Source of the DNA: Paenibacillus zeirhizosphaerae
GTDB lineage: Bacteria; Bacillota; Bacilli; Paenibacillales; Paenibacillaceae
Reading direction: 5' to 3'
Length of the DNA: 64,000 nucleotides
Assembly (NCBI RefSeq): GCF_030705605.1
Contig: NZ_JAPCKK010000014.1
Coordinates: forward strand, 489,136-553,135
The notes below the pieces were generated by a model. That model made no database searches and was not told the origin of the DNA. It worked only from the letters and a program-made list of their open reading frames with translations. The position numbers were made by a program, and so were the translations under genes. Below, piece by piece: positions 45,438-54,152 of the stretch. Numbering within the stretch: position 1 is the stretch's first letter; each line of letters opens with the position of its first letter.

Positions 45438-47252
45438 CTACTCATCAATCTTCAATACAGCCATGAAGGCTTCCTGAGGAACCTCTACGTTACCTACTTG
45501 CTTCATACGTTTTTTGCCCTCTTTTTGCTTCTCCAGGAGCTTACGCTTCCGAGAAATGTCGCCGCCGTAACATTTGGCAAGCACGTTCTTACGCATGGCT
45601 TTAACCGTTTCACGTGCCACAACCTTCGTTCCGACAGAAGCCTGAATCGGTACCTCGAACATCTGACGCGGAATCAGCTCCCGCAGCTTCTCGCAAATAA
45701 TGCGGCCGCGATGATAGGCTCGCTCGCGGTGAACGATGAACGAAAGGGCGTCCACCTGCTCTCCGTTCAGCAGAATGTCCATTTTCACCAGATTGGACTG
45801 CCGGTAGCCGGACAGCTCATAATCAAATGAAGCGTAACCCTTGGTGCTGGACTTTAACTGGTCAAAGAAATCGTATACGATTTCGGACAGCGGAATTTCA
45901 TAAGTGATCGTCACCCGCGTCGTATCCAGATACTCCATATTGACATACTCGCCGCGTTTGGTCTGGCACAGCTCCATTACCGTTCCCACATAATCGTTAG
46001 GCACGATAATACCAGCCTTCACATAGGGCTCTTCGACATAATCGATACGTCCGATTTCCGGATAGTTGGACGGGTTGTCAATTTGGATCGACGAGCCGTC
46101 GGTCAGCTTAATGCGGTAAATAACGCTCGGCGCTGTCGTAATCAGCGGAATGTTGAACTCCCGTTCGATACGCTCCTGAATCACGTCCATATGCAGCAGA
46201 CCGAGGAAGCCGCAGCGGAAGCCAAAGCCGAGGGCGCTGGACGTTTCCGGCTCAAAGCTGAGAGACGCGTCATTCAACTGCAGCTTCTCCAGAGCCTCGC
46301 GGAGATCATTATAGTCGGAGGTATCGATCGGATACAGACCGCAGTATACCATTGGGTTGATCTTACGGTAGCCCGGCAGCGGCTCCAGTGTAGGATTTTT
46401 AGCATCCGTTACTGTGTCACCGACACGCGTATCGCCAACATGCTTGATACCTGCGACGATAAAGCCTACATCCCCGATGTTCAGTTCATCTACGATCGTC
46501 ATCCGCGGCATAAAGGCACCTACCTCGATCACCTCGAACGTCTTATCGGTGGCCATCATTTTGATTTTGGAGCCAGCCTTGATTTTGCCGTCAACAACGC
46601 GTACATATACGATAACCCCTTTATAAGGATCGTAGTGCGAATCGAAGATCAGCGCTTTCAAAGGATTGTCCGGGTTGCCTTGCGGTGCCGGCACTGCTTT
46701 GACGACCTGCTCAAGGATCTCCTTGATTCCAATACCCGCTTTGGCGGAAGCCAGTACCGCTCCACTTGTATCCAGACCAATTACATCTTCAATCTCCTGC
46801 TTCACCCGCTCAGGATCAGCACTTGGAAGATCGATCTTATTGATGACCGGCAAAATCTCAAGGTCATTATCAAGTGCCAGGTATACGTTGGCCAGCGTTT
46901 GCGCTTCAATCCCCTGAGCGGCATCCACAACAAGCAGCGCCCCTTCGCAGGCGGCAAGGCTCCGGGATACCTCATACGTAAAGTCCACGTGCCCCGGGGT
47001 GTCGATCAGGTTTAGGATGTACTCCTCACCGTTGTCGGCCTTATAGGTCAGCCTGACAGCCTGCAGCTTGATGGTGATGCCCCGTTCACGTTCCAGCTCC
47101 ATCTGGTCAAGCACTTGCTCCTGCATTTCACGGGATGTGAGAGCGCCCGTATACTCAAGAATCCGGTCCGCCAGCGTCGATTTACCGTGGTCTATATGTG
47201 CAATGATGCTGAAGTTACGAATTTTACTCTGTCTAGCTAAAATGTCCGTCAT
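45438..47252 (-). CDS. lepA: Elongation factor 4 (LepA)
   Basis: LepA (604 residues) is a ribosome-binding GTPase related to EF-G. It shows [17 protein letters not shown] (G1), ERGITIK (G2), DTPGHVDF (G3), [10 protein letters not shown] (G4) and the LepA-specific C-terminal segment with [20 protein letters not shown], then [19 protein letters not shown]. Length and domains are standard. ATG 47252 follows GGGGGTAAGG. Confidence 0.98.
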   Translation of the reverse strand: MTDILARQSKIRNFSIIAHIDHGKSTLADRILEYTGALTSREMQEQVLDQMELERERGITIKLQAVRLTYKADNGEEYILNLIDTPGHVDFTYEVSRSLAACEGALLVVDAAQGIEAQTLANVYLALDNDLEILPVINKIDLPSADPERVKQEIEDVIGLDTSGAVLASAKAGIGIKEILEQVVKAVPAPQGNPDNPLKALIFDSHYDPYKGVIVYVRVVDGKIKAGSKIKMMATDKTFEVIEVGAFMPRMTIVDELNIGDVGFIVAGIKHVGDTRVGDTVTDAKNPTLEPLPGYRKINPMVYCGLYPIDTSDYNDLREALEKLQLNDASLSFEPETSSALGFGFRCGFLGLLHMDVIQERIEREFNIPLITTAPSVIYRIKLTDGSSIQIDNPSNYPEIGRIDYVEEPYVKAGIIVPNDYVGTVMELCQTKRGEYVNMEYLDTTRVTITYEIPLSEIVYDFFDQLKSSTKGYASFDYELSGYRQSNLVKMDILLNGEQVDALSFIVHRERAYHRGRIICEKLRELIPRQMFEVPIQASVGTKVVARETVKAMRKNVLAKCYGGDISRKRKLLEKQKEGKKRMKQVGNVEVPQEAFMAVLKIDE

Positions 47253-47390
47253 GCCTTACCCCCACACAAGCCTAGTGTCAATCGCTTCATTATACCAGTT
47301 GCGCAGGGCCGCATCAATGTTCCTGCGATAAAAGTTGACCGCTGGCCGCCGCCTTACAGCAATTCACGTCTGCACCGGCTGCCTCTGCCA

Positions 47391-47789
47391 TTAATTCGTC
47401 AGGCCATCAAAGACAGACACAACCCACTCGATCCCCTTCTTCGACGCCTGCTGGAGAAGACCTGCTGTTTTGTCGGCCATCACATCCACGGAAGCCTCAT
47501 CCGTCCGCGGCACTTGCTGCAAGGGGCTTTGAGCCTGTCCGATCTCACCTGCAGTTTGCCCTTCCACCTCGGCCACGGTCATCGATGGAGCTGGCGGAAG
47601 CGGGACTGCCGGAGTATCCTCCACTACCGTTTGTGTGAAATCTCCTGCATCCACCTCCGTCGGCTTCGTTTGATCCCAGGAAGGTCCATATACGGACCGC
47701 ATCCCTGAGCTTGCAAGCTGCATACCGAGCACCAGCCCCAATCCAACCAGACAGGCGAACAGAAAAGCGCTTCTTCCGAAACGGGACAT
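47391..47789 (-). CDS. yqxA: YqxA-like sporulation-locus protein
   Basis: The 132-residue protein has an N-terminal membrane span (SAFLFACLVGLGLVLGMQLA) and a variable, Pro/Gln/Glu-rich exterior part ending KKGIEWVVSVFDGLTN. Position between spoIIP and lepA is where Bacillus has yqxA (DUF3679). The exact role is unknown. It starts 48 bp after the spoIIP stop, with GAGGAGGCGCG upstream, and is probably co-transcribed. Assignment rests on synteny and layout more than on sequence. Confidence 0.75.
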   Translation of the reverse strand: MSRFGRSAFLFACLVGLGLVLGMQLASSGMRSVYGPSWDQTKPTEVDAGDFTQTVVEDTPAVPLPPAPSMTVAEVEGQTAGEIGQAQSPLQQVPRTDEASVDVMADKTAGLLQQASKKGIEWVVSVFDGLTN

Positions 47790-47837
47790 GTGCGCGCCTC
47801 CTCTCTCTTCAGGTTCAAAATTTCCTGCCGCTTCAAT

Positions 47838-49133
47838 CTACTTAGCGTTGCCCGCCGCTTCTGCGCTTTTTCCCGTATTGCCTGCAGTTTTGGAAGCTGC
47901 TTTCCCATTAGAGCTATCGGCCTTCATGACCTTCTGATCTTCCCAATACACCTCTCCCAGCATGTCCGCCAGTGCCTCGGACGTTCGCTTCAGCTCATCC
48001 TCGGTATTATCAATGCCTCCGATTTCTATCAATATGCTGTTTGGGGAGAGGGACTGGTTATATTCGCCGTTATTGCCTCCGCCTCCATCCTTACCCCAGA
48101 CACCGCGCGAAACTCCTGGATACGCCTTCTCCAGCTTCTCGTGAATTCTGGCGGCGAAGGCTTCATTCTCACGCCATTTTTTATTGTCATGACCGATAAT
48201 AAAATAAATCTTGGCATACTTAACTCCGTTAACGACAGCGGTCGTTTTATCATGGCGCTGCGAATCGCGGTGTATATCAATAAGATAGGTAAGCTCGTCA
48301 TTCTCCGCGAGCGCTTCCTTCACGGTTTGCCGTGAATATTTGTAAGAATAATTCCAGTTATAGTCCTTCACCGCCGTTACATAATCCTTATTGACATGCA
48401 GGGTGCCTATGCCCTGCTGCTTAAGCCGATCCGCCACAAAACTCCCTGCTACAGACACATTGGCTGATGCCGAGGATGAGTTGGGATTACTGCTGCTTTT
48501 GCTTAGCAGCGAGTTGTAGGCCTCACGCGGATGGGAATGGTAGATTAATATGCGGTTCCCATCCGTTTTGGCGCTGCCCTTCACAGGTGGATCGACTTCT
48601 TGTCCTGTGTCTTCAGAGGCTGACGGTTCTTCGTCTGCCTCCTTGCCCGGGGGCGCGGGCGGAATTTCGCCGGAGCCCGTAATCCCGGGGTCTGGCTGGT
48701 AATCCTCCGGCGCCTCGACGAGCCGGTTGCCCGACCCTGTCCGCAGCAGAACCGGATTGCCGGCAGCCATTCCCGGTATTTCCCGGGCCACCAGACTTTT
48801 CGGATCCTGCGGATTCACCCCGGTCAGCAGTTGGAACGCAAAGGTGGTCATCTGTTCAGCCGAGAAGGCGGAGACTCGCTTATCCGCATCAAGATGCGGA
48901 ATTTCCATACCGAGCATGTCCGCGAAAAAGCTGCTTGATACCGCTGCGGCAAATCCCTTCATGGAGGATACGGGAGAGGATTGCAGCCGGTTCTCCACGA
49001 TGCCTCCCAGCCCTAACGCCACAAAAAATAAAGCTGTCCCGATAACGAGCACGACAAGCGTATGGCCCATAGCCATCACGCGGATCATTCCCCTTTGCCA
49101 CTTTCCTATGTTCCAGATTTGAAATTTGCCCAT
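47838..49133 (-). CDS. spoIIP: Stage II sporulation protein P
   Basis: SpoIIP (431 residues from ATG 49133; a TTG further up at 49178 lacks a site) is a peptidoglycan amidase/endopeptidase needed for engulfment, acting with SpoIID and SpoIIM. It has one membrane span (HTLVVLVIGTALFFVALG, about 24-41), then ILIYHSHPREAY (zinc histidine and glutamate), LIDIHRDSQRHDKT and NSILIEIGGIDNTEDE near the end. The tail is Ala/Lys/Gly-rich. It sits right after gpr, as in Bacillus. Confidence 0.95.
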   Translation of the reverse strand: MGKFQIWNIGKWQRGMIRVMAMGHTLVVLVIGTALFFVALGLGGIVENRLQSSPVSSMKGFAAAVSSSFFADMLGMEIPHLDADKRVSAFSAEQMTTFAFQLLTGVNPQDPKSLVAREIPGMAAGNPVLLRTGSGNRLVEAPEDYQPDPGITGSGEIPPAPPGKEADEEPSASEDTGQEVDPPVKGSAKTDGNRILIYHSHPREAYNSLLSKSSSNPNSSSASANVSVAGSFVADRLKQQGIGTLHVNKDYVTAVKDYNWNYSYKYSRQTVKEALAENDELTYLIDIHRDSQRHDKTTAVVNGVKYAKIYFIIGHDNKKWRENEAFAARIHEKLEKAYPGVSRGVWGKDGGGGNNGEYNQSLSPNSILIEIGGIDNTEDELKRTSEALADMLGEVYWEDQKVMKADSSNGKAASKTAGNTGKSAEAAGNAK

Positions 49134-49260
49134 TCCAGAGCAGTCCTCCTTCGCTTTCGCTGAAGCCCATCCTTTCAAGTACGCAGGAGCTTCCGTAGTC
49201 GGATAATCTCTTATACTTCAACTCTATGAGCGAAGAGGAATTACTAGAACGGACAAACAG

Positions 49261-49285
49261 AAAAACCCCGCCGGTACCGGCGGGG
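49261..49285 (-). terminator. Intrinsic terminator after gpr
   Basis: CCCCGCCGGTACCGGCGGGG, a perfect 20-base palindrome, followed by TTTTT on the minus strand. It separates gpr from spoIIP. Confidence 0.9.
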
Positions 49286-49311
49286 GAAAAGGGTGTGCGC
49301 TCAGGTAGGGT

Positions 49312-50313
49312 CTAATGCGTGTAAGCGGCAACGTTGTCCGGATTTACAGCCTCGTGCAGCGCCGCGTTCAATCCGGTAGCGATAATGTTCGCGATATCTT
49401 CAATAAACTTATCTACTTCCTTAGGAGTGACAATTAAGTCATGGCCGAGCGGCTGCAGTACTTCCTTGACCAATTGCAGTCTCTCCTGCTCGGAAATGGA
49501 ATTCAGCATGCCCATGATCGCCTGTCTCTGGGTGTCCTCCTTCCCGAGGTGGGATCTCATCATTTCCAAGGAGTCGTTCACAATCGTCGACGCATAACAC
49601 ACCGTCGGCACACCGATCGCAATACAGGGGATACCCATAATCTCTTTGGTTATGCCACGGCGTTTATTACCAATGCCTGACCCGGGATGAATGCCGATAT
49701 CCGCCACCTGGATCGTCGTGTTGATGCGTTCGAGCGATCTGGAGGCTAACGCATCGATGGCAATAATTAGATCAGGCTGTGTTTTTTCGGCAATGCTCTG
49801 CACAATTTCGCTGGATTCGATCCCCGTAATCCCGAGCACGCCGGGGGCTACCCCACTGACCTCCCGATAACCCGGGCTTACCTGGTCCGGCATCAGTTCA
49901 AAATACTGGCGAGTAATCATCAAGTTCTCCACCACCAATGGTCCAAGCGAATCGGGTGTGACGTTCCAGTTTCCGAGACCAACAACCATCACCTTGGCCA
50001 TAGGAGAAATGCCGATTTTGCGCATGAAGTCTTCCATCTCCTTGGCAAAAGCAAATGACACACGGTCCTGCAGACCCGAGTCCCCTTCCCTCAGCTTAGG
50101 AATTTCCAGCGTAACATAATGACCCTGCACCCGACCGATCCGATTGGCTCCCGTTTCATCCAGCACATCCAGCCTTGTAATTTTGATATCCTCCAAATCC
50201 TCCACATCTTCATGTACTCCGGGAATGGGCTGCGGCTGTCCCTGTCCTGCCAATTCTCTGGATTCAATCGCCAAATCCGTTCTTACCGCATACTTCTGCA
50301 AATCCAGCTCCAT
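49312..50313 (-). CDS. gpr: Germination protease GPR
   Basis: GPR (333 residues) degrades small acid-soluble spore proteins during germination and is made as a zymogen in the forespore. The N-terminal pro-peptide precedes YAVRTDLAIESREL, the usual self-cleavage zone. Later it has MVVGLGNWNVTPDSLGPLV and ALASRSLERINTTIQVADIG, with GSGIGNKR. GGAGG lies seven nucleotides before ATG 50313; ATG 50316 directly before it is possible but too close. The upstream -10/-35 (50347-50377) fits a forespore sigma factor. Confidence 0.96.
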   Translation of the reverse strand: MELDLQKYAVRTDLAIESRELAGQGQPQPIPGVHEDVEDLEDIKITRLDVLDETGANRIGRVQGHYVTLEIPKLREGDSGLQDRVSFAFAKEMEDFMRKIGISPMAKVMVVGLGNWNVTPDSLGPLVVENLMITRQYFELMPDQVSPGYREVSGVAPGVLGITGIESSEIVQSIAEKTQPDLIIAIDALASRSLERINTTIQVADIGIHPGSGIGNKRRGITKEIMGIPCIAIGVPTVCYASTIVNDSLEMMRSHLGKEDTQRQAIMGMLNSISEQERLQLVKEVLQPLGHDLIVTPKEVDKFIEDIANIIATGLNAALHEAVNPDNVAAYTH

Positions 50314-50346
50314 CATCGCGCCTCCTTGAAGATTCTCTTTTTGCTA

Positions 50347-50377
50347 TAGTGTGCGGGATGTGTTGCCGTAATATGCA
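50347..50377 (-). promoter_or_regulatory. Forespore sigma-F/sigma-G type promoter of gpr
   Basis: TGCATA (50372-50377), an 18-bp spacer and CACACTA (50347-50353) on the minus strand, against sigma-G consensus TGMATA and CATACTA. gpr is a known sigma-F/G target in Bacillus. Confidence 0.6.
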
Positions 50378-50428
50378 TAGATGCCCTGTTCTTCTGTACC
50401 GGACAGGGCATTCTTAATGTTTTTCATA

Positions 50429-50457
50429 TTGCTTTTTCACATACGCCGTGCTAAAAT
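50429..50457 (+). promoter_or_regulatory. Sigma-A promoter of rpsT
   Basis: TTGCTT (50429-50434), a 17-bp spacer and TAAAAT (50452-50457), 58 bp before the start codon. A hairpin (ATGCCCTGT/ACAGGGCAT, 50381-50411) lies upstream between the divergent gpr and rpsT promoters. Confidence 0.65.
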
Positions 50458-50515
50458 ATTTTAAGTTGTGAAACGTTTGTGTTCATAAGGAATGCCTTTA
50501 CAGGAGGTGAATGGA

Positions 50516-50788
50516 ATGCCGAACATTAAATCCGCTGTTAAACGCGTTAAAACGAGCGAAAAACGCCGTGCGTTGAACGCTTCCCAAAAATCCGCGCTGC
50601 GTACTGCAGTTAAAGCTGCTGATACTGCGCTGGCTAATAACGAAGCTGAAACTGCAGCAGCAGCTTTCAAAGCCGCTTCCACTAAGCTGGACAAGGCTGT
50701 AACTAAAGGTCTGATCCACAAAAATGCTGCAGCCCGCAAAAAGTCCCGCTTGGCGAAAAAACTGAACGCTCTGAATGCCCAGGCATAA
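50516..50788 (+). CDS. rpsT: 30S ribosomal protein S20
   Basis: S20 (90 residues) starts [20 protein letters not shown] at ATG 50516 with GGAGGTG upstream; an earlier in-frame ATG (50492) lacks a site. It continues with [20 protein letters not shown] and the basic helix [20 protein letters not shown]. It binds 16S rRNA early in 30S assembly. It is divergent from gpr and convergent with holA, and a two-way terminator lies between rpsT and holA. Confidence 0.96.
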   Translation: MPNIKSAVKRVKTSEKRRALNASQKSALRTAVKAADTALANNEAETAAAAFKAASTKLDKAVTKGLIHKNAAARKKSRLAKKLNALNAQA

Positions 50789-50814
50789 TTAGCGCTTCTA
50801 ATAAGACTATGAAG

Positions 50815-50852
50815 AAAAATCCTGAACGGTGTATTACCGATCAGGATTTTTT
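50815..50852. terminator. Bidirectional terminator between rpsT and holA
   Basis: AAAAATCCTGA, GGT...ACC inner pair, TCAGGATTTTTT: A-run before and T-run after, so it can serve rpsT on plus and holA on minus. Confidence 0.85.
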
Positions 50853-50870
50853 GGCTTTTACGGATTCCTT

Positions 50871-51902
50871 TTACACTGTCTGTGCTCCAAGCTTAAGGAA
50901 AAACAGCTCCATACCGAGCACTTTATCCACGGCACCGGTTTTCATGCGGTAATCCAGCTCCGCCAGCTCATTTAAAATCCAGCGCAGCCGCTCCGGTCGG
51001 AAGCGACGCGCCTGCTCGCCCGCAATTTTAACAGCGTATGGGTGAAGCCCAAGCTGCCCGGCCATCTGCTGCTGGGAATAGCTCTGCTGTGCCAGCTCCT
51101 TCACCTGCAGAATGATACGAAACTGGCGTGTGATCAGCGCAGCGATTTTGATCGGCTCTTCGCGCTGCTTCAACAGCTCATAGAAGATCGATAGCGCATT
51201 CTCCATCCGTAGGTTGGCCAGCTCTTCCACCATGACAAAGACGTTCTGCTCCGTGCTGCGCGCGACAAGCGAATCGATTTCCTTCACACCCACTGTACCG
51301 CCCTCACCCGCGAAGAGGCATAGCTTGTCTATTTCGGCTGCCAGCGCCTGCAGCCCCGTTCCGGCATTACGAACCAGCGCCGTCGCTGCTCCCTCCTCAA
51401 GGGTCACGCGCCGTTCCGCCATACGCTTCTCCACCCAGGATAACAGCTCTTCACTGCTTAACGGGCTAAAAGCAAGAACTACGGCTGCGCTTTTGATCTG
51501 CTTGACGATTTTTTTACGTTCATCGAGCTTGTCCGCATGCACCATAAATACAATCACGCTATAGTCTGCGGGATTCTCTATGTAAGCGGCAAGTACATCC
51601 AGACGGTGCTCTATTTTCCCGCTGTCCTTGCCAGCCGTAAATACTCCCGCGTCCCTGACCAGCACAAGTTTTTTCGGCACCAGGAAAGGAACGGTTTCCG
51701 CTTCCTCCACTACAGCATCAAGCGGGGTATCCGATAAATCATAAGGAATGACAGCGAACTCACGATGCTCCTCCTCAATAACATTCTCCTGCAGCATGTC
51801 CGCGAACTGCTTCATCTGGTATTTCTCTGTGCCATATAACAGATACACCGGAGCGATATCGCCTTTTCGGATCGCTTTTACTGCGGCTTTCAAATCCATC
51901 AC
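50871..51902 (-). CDS. holA: DNA polymerase III delta subunit
   Basis: HolA (343 residues) opens the sliding clamp within the clamp-loader complex. It begins (M)MDLKAAVKAIRKGDIAPVYL then LLYGTEKYQ, and has SVIVFMVHADKLDERKKIVK, then GTGLQALAAEIDKLCLFAG and a C-terminal collar ending LRWILNELAELDYRMKTG. No Walker P-loop is expected in delta. GGAGGTGAGCC precedes GTG 51902, with ATG 51899 next; either may be the start. In Bacillus holA (yqeN) sits between comEC and rpsT; here an ECF pair intervenes. Confidence 0.94.
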   Translation of the reverse strand: MMDLKAAVKAIRKGDIAPVYLLYGTEKYQMKQFADMLQENVIEEEHREFAVIPYDLSDTPLDAVVEEAETVPFLVPKKLVLVRDAGVFTAGKDSGKIEHRLDVLAAYIENPADYSVIVFMVHADKLDERKKIVKQIKSAAVVLAFSPLSSEELLSWVEKRMAERRVTLEEGAATALVRNAGTGLQALAAEIDKLCLFAGEGGTVGVKEIDSLVARSTEQNVFVMVEELANLRMENALSIFYELLKQREEPIKIAALITRQFRIILQVKELAQQSYSQQQMAGQLGLHPYAVKIAGEQARRFRPERLRWILNELAELDYRMKTGAVDKVLGMELFFLKLGAQTV

Positions 51903-51964
51903 GGCTCACCTCCACCGATTTATCCTAACAGAAATTTAGTGCCGCGAAAAGACTCGGGCAACAC

Positions 51965-51993
51965 AAGTACCCCCGCCTGAGGCGGGGGTACTT
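51965..51993. terminator. Perfect 13-bp hairpin between the anti-sigma gene and holA
   Basis: AAGTACCCCCGCC, TGA, GGCGGGGGTACTT. The stem is very strong, but neither side has a T-run of four or more, so it may act as a processing or attenuation site rather than a classic terminator. Confidence 0.6.
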
Positions 51994-52020
51994 GCTGCCG
52001 CAAGCGCGGCAGAGGGTTCA

Positions 52021-53370
52021 TTACTCCGAAGCTTGGGGAACCGTATAGACATAATTGCTTACTGTGCCGTCCTGCTCCGTTGAATAAGTAAACGTCCTGC
52101 TATCTTCCGACCAACTGCCGCCTACCCAGGTTCCATTCAGTGTTCGAACCTCTATGGCAATTTTCTCGGTATCATCCTCCGACTGTCGATACACGGTCAG
52201 TTTCTTGCCTTCCACTGCAACAATATATTGGCCATCCGGCGACTCATTCGCAGACCGCTCGAAGGTTTTCGTGCTGGATGTATCGTTAGGCCCAGGCTGT
52301 GCCGTCATCCCCATACTCGAAGCATCTTCTGCATTATCACTCTGAAGCTGATTAGCCCGCAGCTCATCACTGTCGACAGAAGGCTGCTTCTGTCCTGATG
52401 CGGTGCTGTCTGCTCCAGTGCCGTTCGTTGTGTCTGAAGCTGTTGCATCAAGCGACTCATCGCCTGGGAATGAGCTGTTGTCCTCAACAGGAGCGATAAA
52501 CGTTTCAAGCTCAGGGTCCTGCTCCGTCCGGCTGTCGGCTGTGCTCGGCTCCTGCTCCGCCGCAGGTGCCTCCTCAACTGCTGGTGCTTTCTCTGATTTA
52601 GGTTGGGAAGAGGCGCCTTCAGAGTCATCACTATCGCTTGTCGCCGGCTGCTTCGGTGGCTCGGTCTTACTTTCTTTGGAGCTGTCGGCTGGCGTCGACT
52701 GCTCCTCTTCCTGAGAAGTGGATGGAACCGTCTCGTCCTGCTCCGGCTGAACATTCTCCATGCCCGTTTTTTTGTCTTCGGTCACCGGAATGTCGGAAGA
52801 TGTAGCCGACTCTTCTAGCGAATGCGCCGTATTACTGCTGTCCGCTGAAGAATCCGCCTGACCTTGCTCGGTCGTTTTTTCACTTCCCCCACCGGCATTA
52901 TGCGTATTCGCCTCCAGCCCGGAGCTTTCCTGCATCAACGATATCTCAGCATTTTGCACAGTCTTAGGCTCGTAGGTTATGGCAACGACACCCAGCACTG
53001 TGGCTGCTGCCGCCACACCGAGCGCCGCACGGCCGGCAACCTTGTTCCACCATGGGATCGGCTTGCTTTGCTGTCTTGGGCCGGATATGCTCTGCAGGGG
53101 AACAGGCTTCATCTCCTGAAGCGCGCTGCCCTGTTCTCTGCGCGCCTCATCAATAGCATCGAGCTGTGGCAGAATGGCATCAACCAGGCTGTACTTCGGA
53201 GTGACGGCCGGCAGGTCTTCAAGTTCCCGTGACAGTGCCTGTAAAATATGGAACTTCTCAGCACAGGCCGGACACTCCGCAATATGGTCCATCATTTCGA
53301 GCGTTTCCAACTCGTCCAGATCGTGGTCCACATAGCGCTGCATTAGGTCCATCACCTCTTCACACTTCAT
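52021..53370 (-). CDS. Membrane-bound zinc-finger anti-sigma factor with long exterior stalk
   Basis: The 449-residue protein starts MKCEEVMDLMQRYVDHDLDE and carries the zf-HC2 motif HIAECPAC (H29-C33-C36, plus C3), which holds the sigma factor. A single membrane span lies near residues 111-130 (ALGVAAAATVLGVVAI). The exterior is a roughly 250-residue stalk rich in Ser/Glu/Gln/Thr. A small beta domain ends the protein: ANESPDGQYIVAVEGKKLTV and GSWSEDSRTFTYSTEQDG, which look like two TolB/PD40-type blades. The start overlaps the sigma stop (ATGA). The stimulus is unknown. Confidence 0.88.
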   Translation of the reverse strand: MKCEEVMDLMQRYVDHDLDELETLEMMDHIAECPACAEKFHILQALSRELEDLPAVTPKYSLVDAILPQLDAIDEARREQGSALQEMKPVPLQSISGPRQQSKPIPWWNKVAGRAALGVAAAATVLGVVAITYEPKTVQNAEISLMQESSGLEANTHNAGGGSEKTTEQGQADSSADSSNTAHSLEESATSSDIPVTEDKKTGMENVQPEQDETVPSTSQEEEQSTPADSSKESKTEPPKQPATSDSDDSEGASSQPKSEKAPAVEEAPAAEQEPSTADSRTEQDPELETFIAPVEDNSSFPGDESLDATASDTTNGTGADSTASGQKQPSVDSDELRANQLQSDNAEDASSMGMTAQPGPNDTSSTKTFERSANESPDGQYIVAVEGKKLTVYRQSEDDTEKIAIEVRTLNGTWVGGSWSEDSRTFTYSTEQDGTVSNYVYTVPQASE

Positions 53371-53915
53371 CCTGATACACCACCTTTCTGATATTCCTGT
53401 AACAGCCCTTGTAACTGCTGCCTTGCTCTATACAAGTACGATTTGACCGTATTGAGAGGCAAGTCGAGAGAGTCGGCAATCTCGTTATAGGAGAAATCTT
53501 GAAGGTATCGTAATACGATAACCGTCCGATGATGCTCCGGCAACTGATTAATTGCCTCACGAACATCCTTTGCCATATAGGAAGACAGGACTTCGCCTTC
53601 TACATCCTGCGAATCACTGAACACCATTTCATGCTCCTCGATCGATACAGAAGGCTTGTTCCTTCTGAACTTATCTATGCAGATGTTGGTAACAATGCGC
53701 TGCACCCAGGTTTTAAACTGAGCCTTTTCCTCATAGGAATTAATTTTGGAGTAGATCCGAATGAGTGCTTCCTGTGCGGCATCCATGGCATCTTGTTCGT
53801 TGTTTAGAATGTAGTATGCTGTTCGGTATACATGCTGTTCTATTTCTCTTAAAAGGGTTATTAGAGCGTCGCGATCGCCTGATTGAGCGGCCCTGATGAG
53901 CTCCTGCTCTACCAC
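53367..53915 (-). CDS. ECF-type RNA polymerase sigma factor
   Basis: The sigma factor has 182 residues from GTG 53915. A longer frame reaches 54047, but the self-type promoter (53946-53972) lies inside that extension and GGGGG precedes the GTG. Region 2 (HVYRTAYYILNNEQDAMDAA, QEALIRIYSKINSY, FKTWVQRIVTNICIDKFRR) and region 4 (LPEHHRTVIVLRYLQDFSYN, EIADSLDLPLNTVKSYLYRA) are clear. Co-expressed with its membrane anti-sigma by translational coupling. The subgroup resembles SigM/SigV/SigX-type envelope stress factors judging by its promoter. Confidence 0.92.
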   Translation of the reverse strand: MVEQELIRAAQSGDRDALITLLREIEQHVYRTAYYILNNEQDAMDAAQEALIRIYSKINSYEEKAQFKTWVQRIVTNICIDKFRRNKPSVSIEEHEMVFSDSQDVEGEVLSSYMAKDVREAINQLPEHHRTVIVLRYLQDFSYNEIADSLDLPLNTVKSYLYRARQQLQGLLQEYQKGGVSG

Positions 53916-53945
53916 AAAGGATCCCCCTCTCCTTGCAATATTACA

Positions 53946-53972
53946 GACGCAGCCGCCTTGAAAATTGTTGCA
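53946..53972 (-). promoter_or_regulatory. ECF-type autoregulatory promoter of the sigma gene
   Basis: TGCAAC (53967-53972), a 17-bp spacer and CGTC (53946-53949), about 30 bp before the GTG start. This is the -35/-10 pattern of Bacillus SigM/SigV/SigX-class promoters. Confidence 0.65.
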
Positions 53973-54110
53973 GCGGAATCGTCTGTTTTTGTTGGATTTA
54001 TTAATTTTTTTCAGGGAACAAAGCCCCAGTACTTTTTCCGAAGTCACGTCTCCCCCTAAAACGGGAATGGCCAGCGGCTGACTCGGAAGAGATGGGTTAA
54101 ATTTAAATAT

Positions 54111-54138
54111 CTCCCTTTAGAATAACAGAAAAAGGGAG
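54111..54138 (-). terminator. Terminator after comEC
   Basis: CTCCCTTT, 12-nt loop, AAAGGGAG, then ATATTTAAATTT on the minus strand. Confidence 0.65.
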
Positions 54139-54152
54139 GTTAGTCACTCGAT

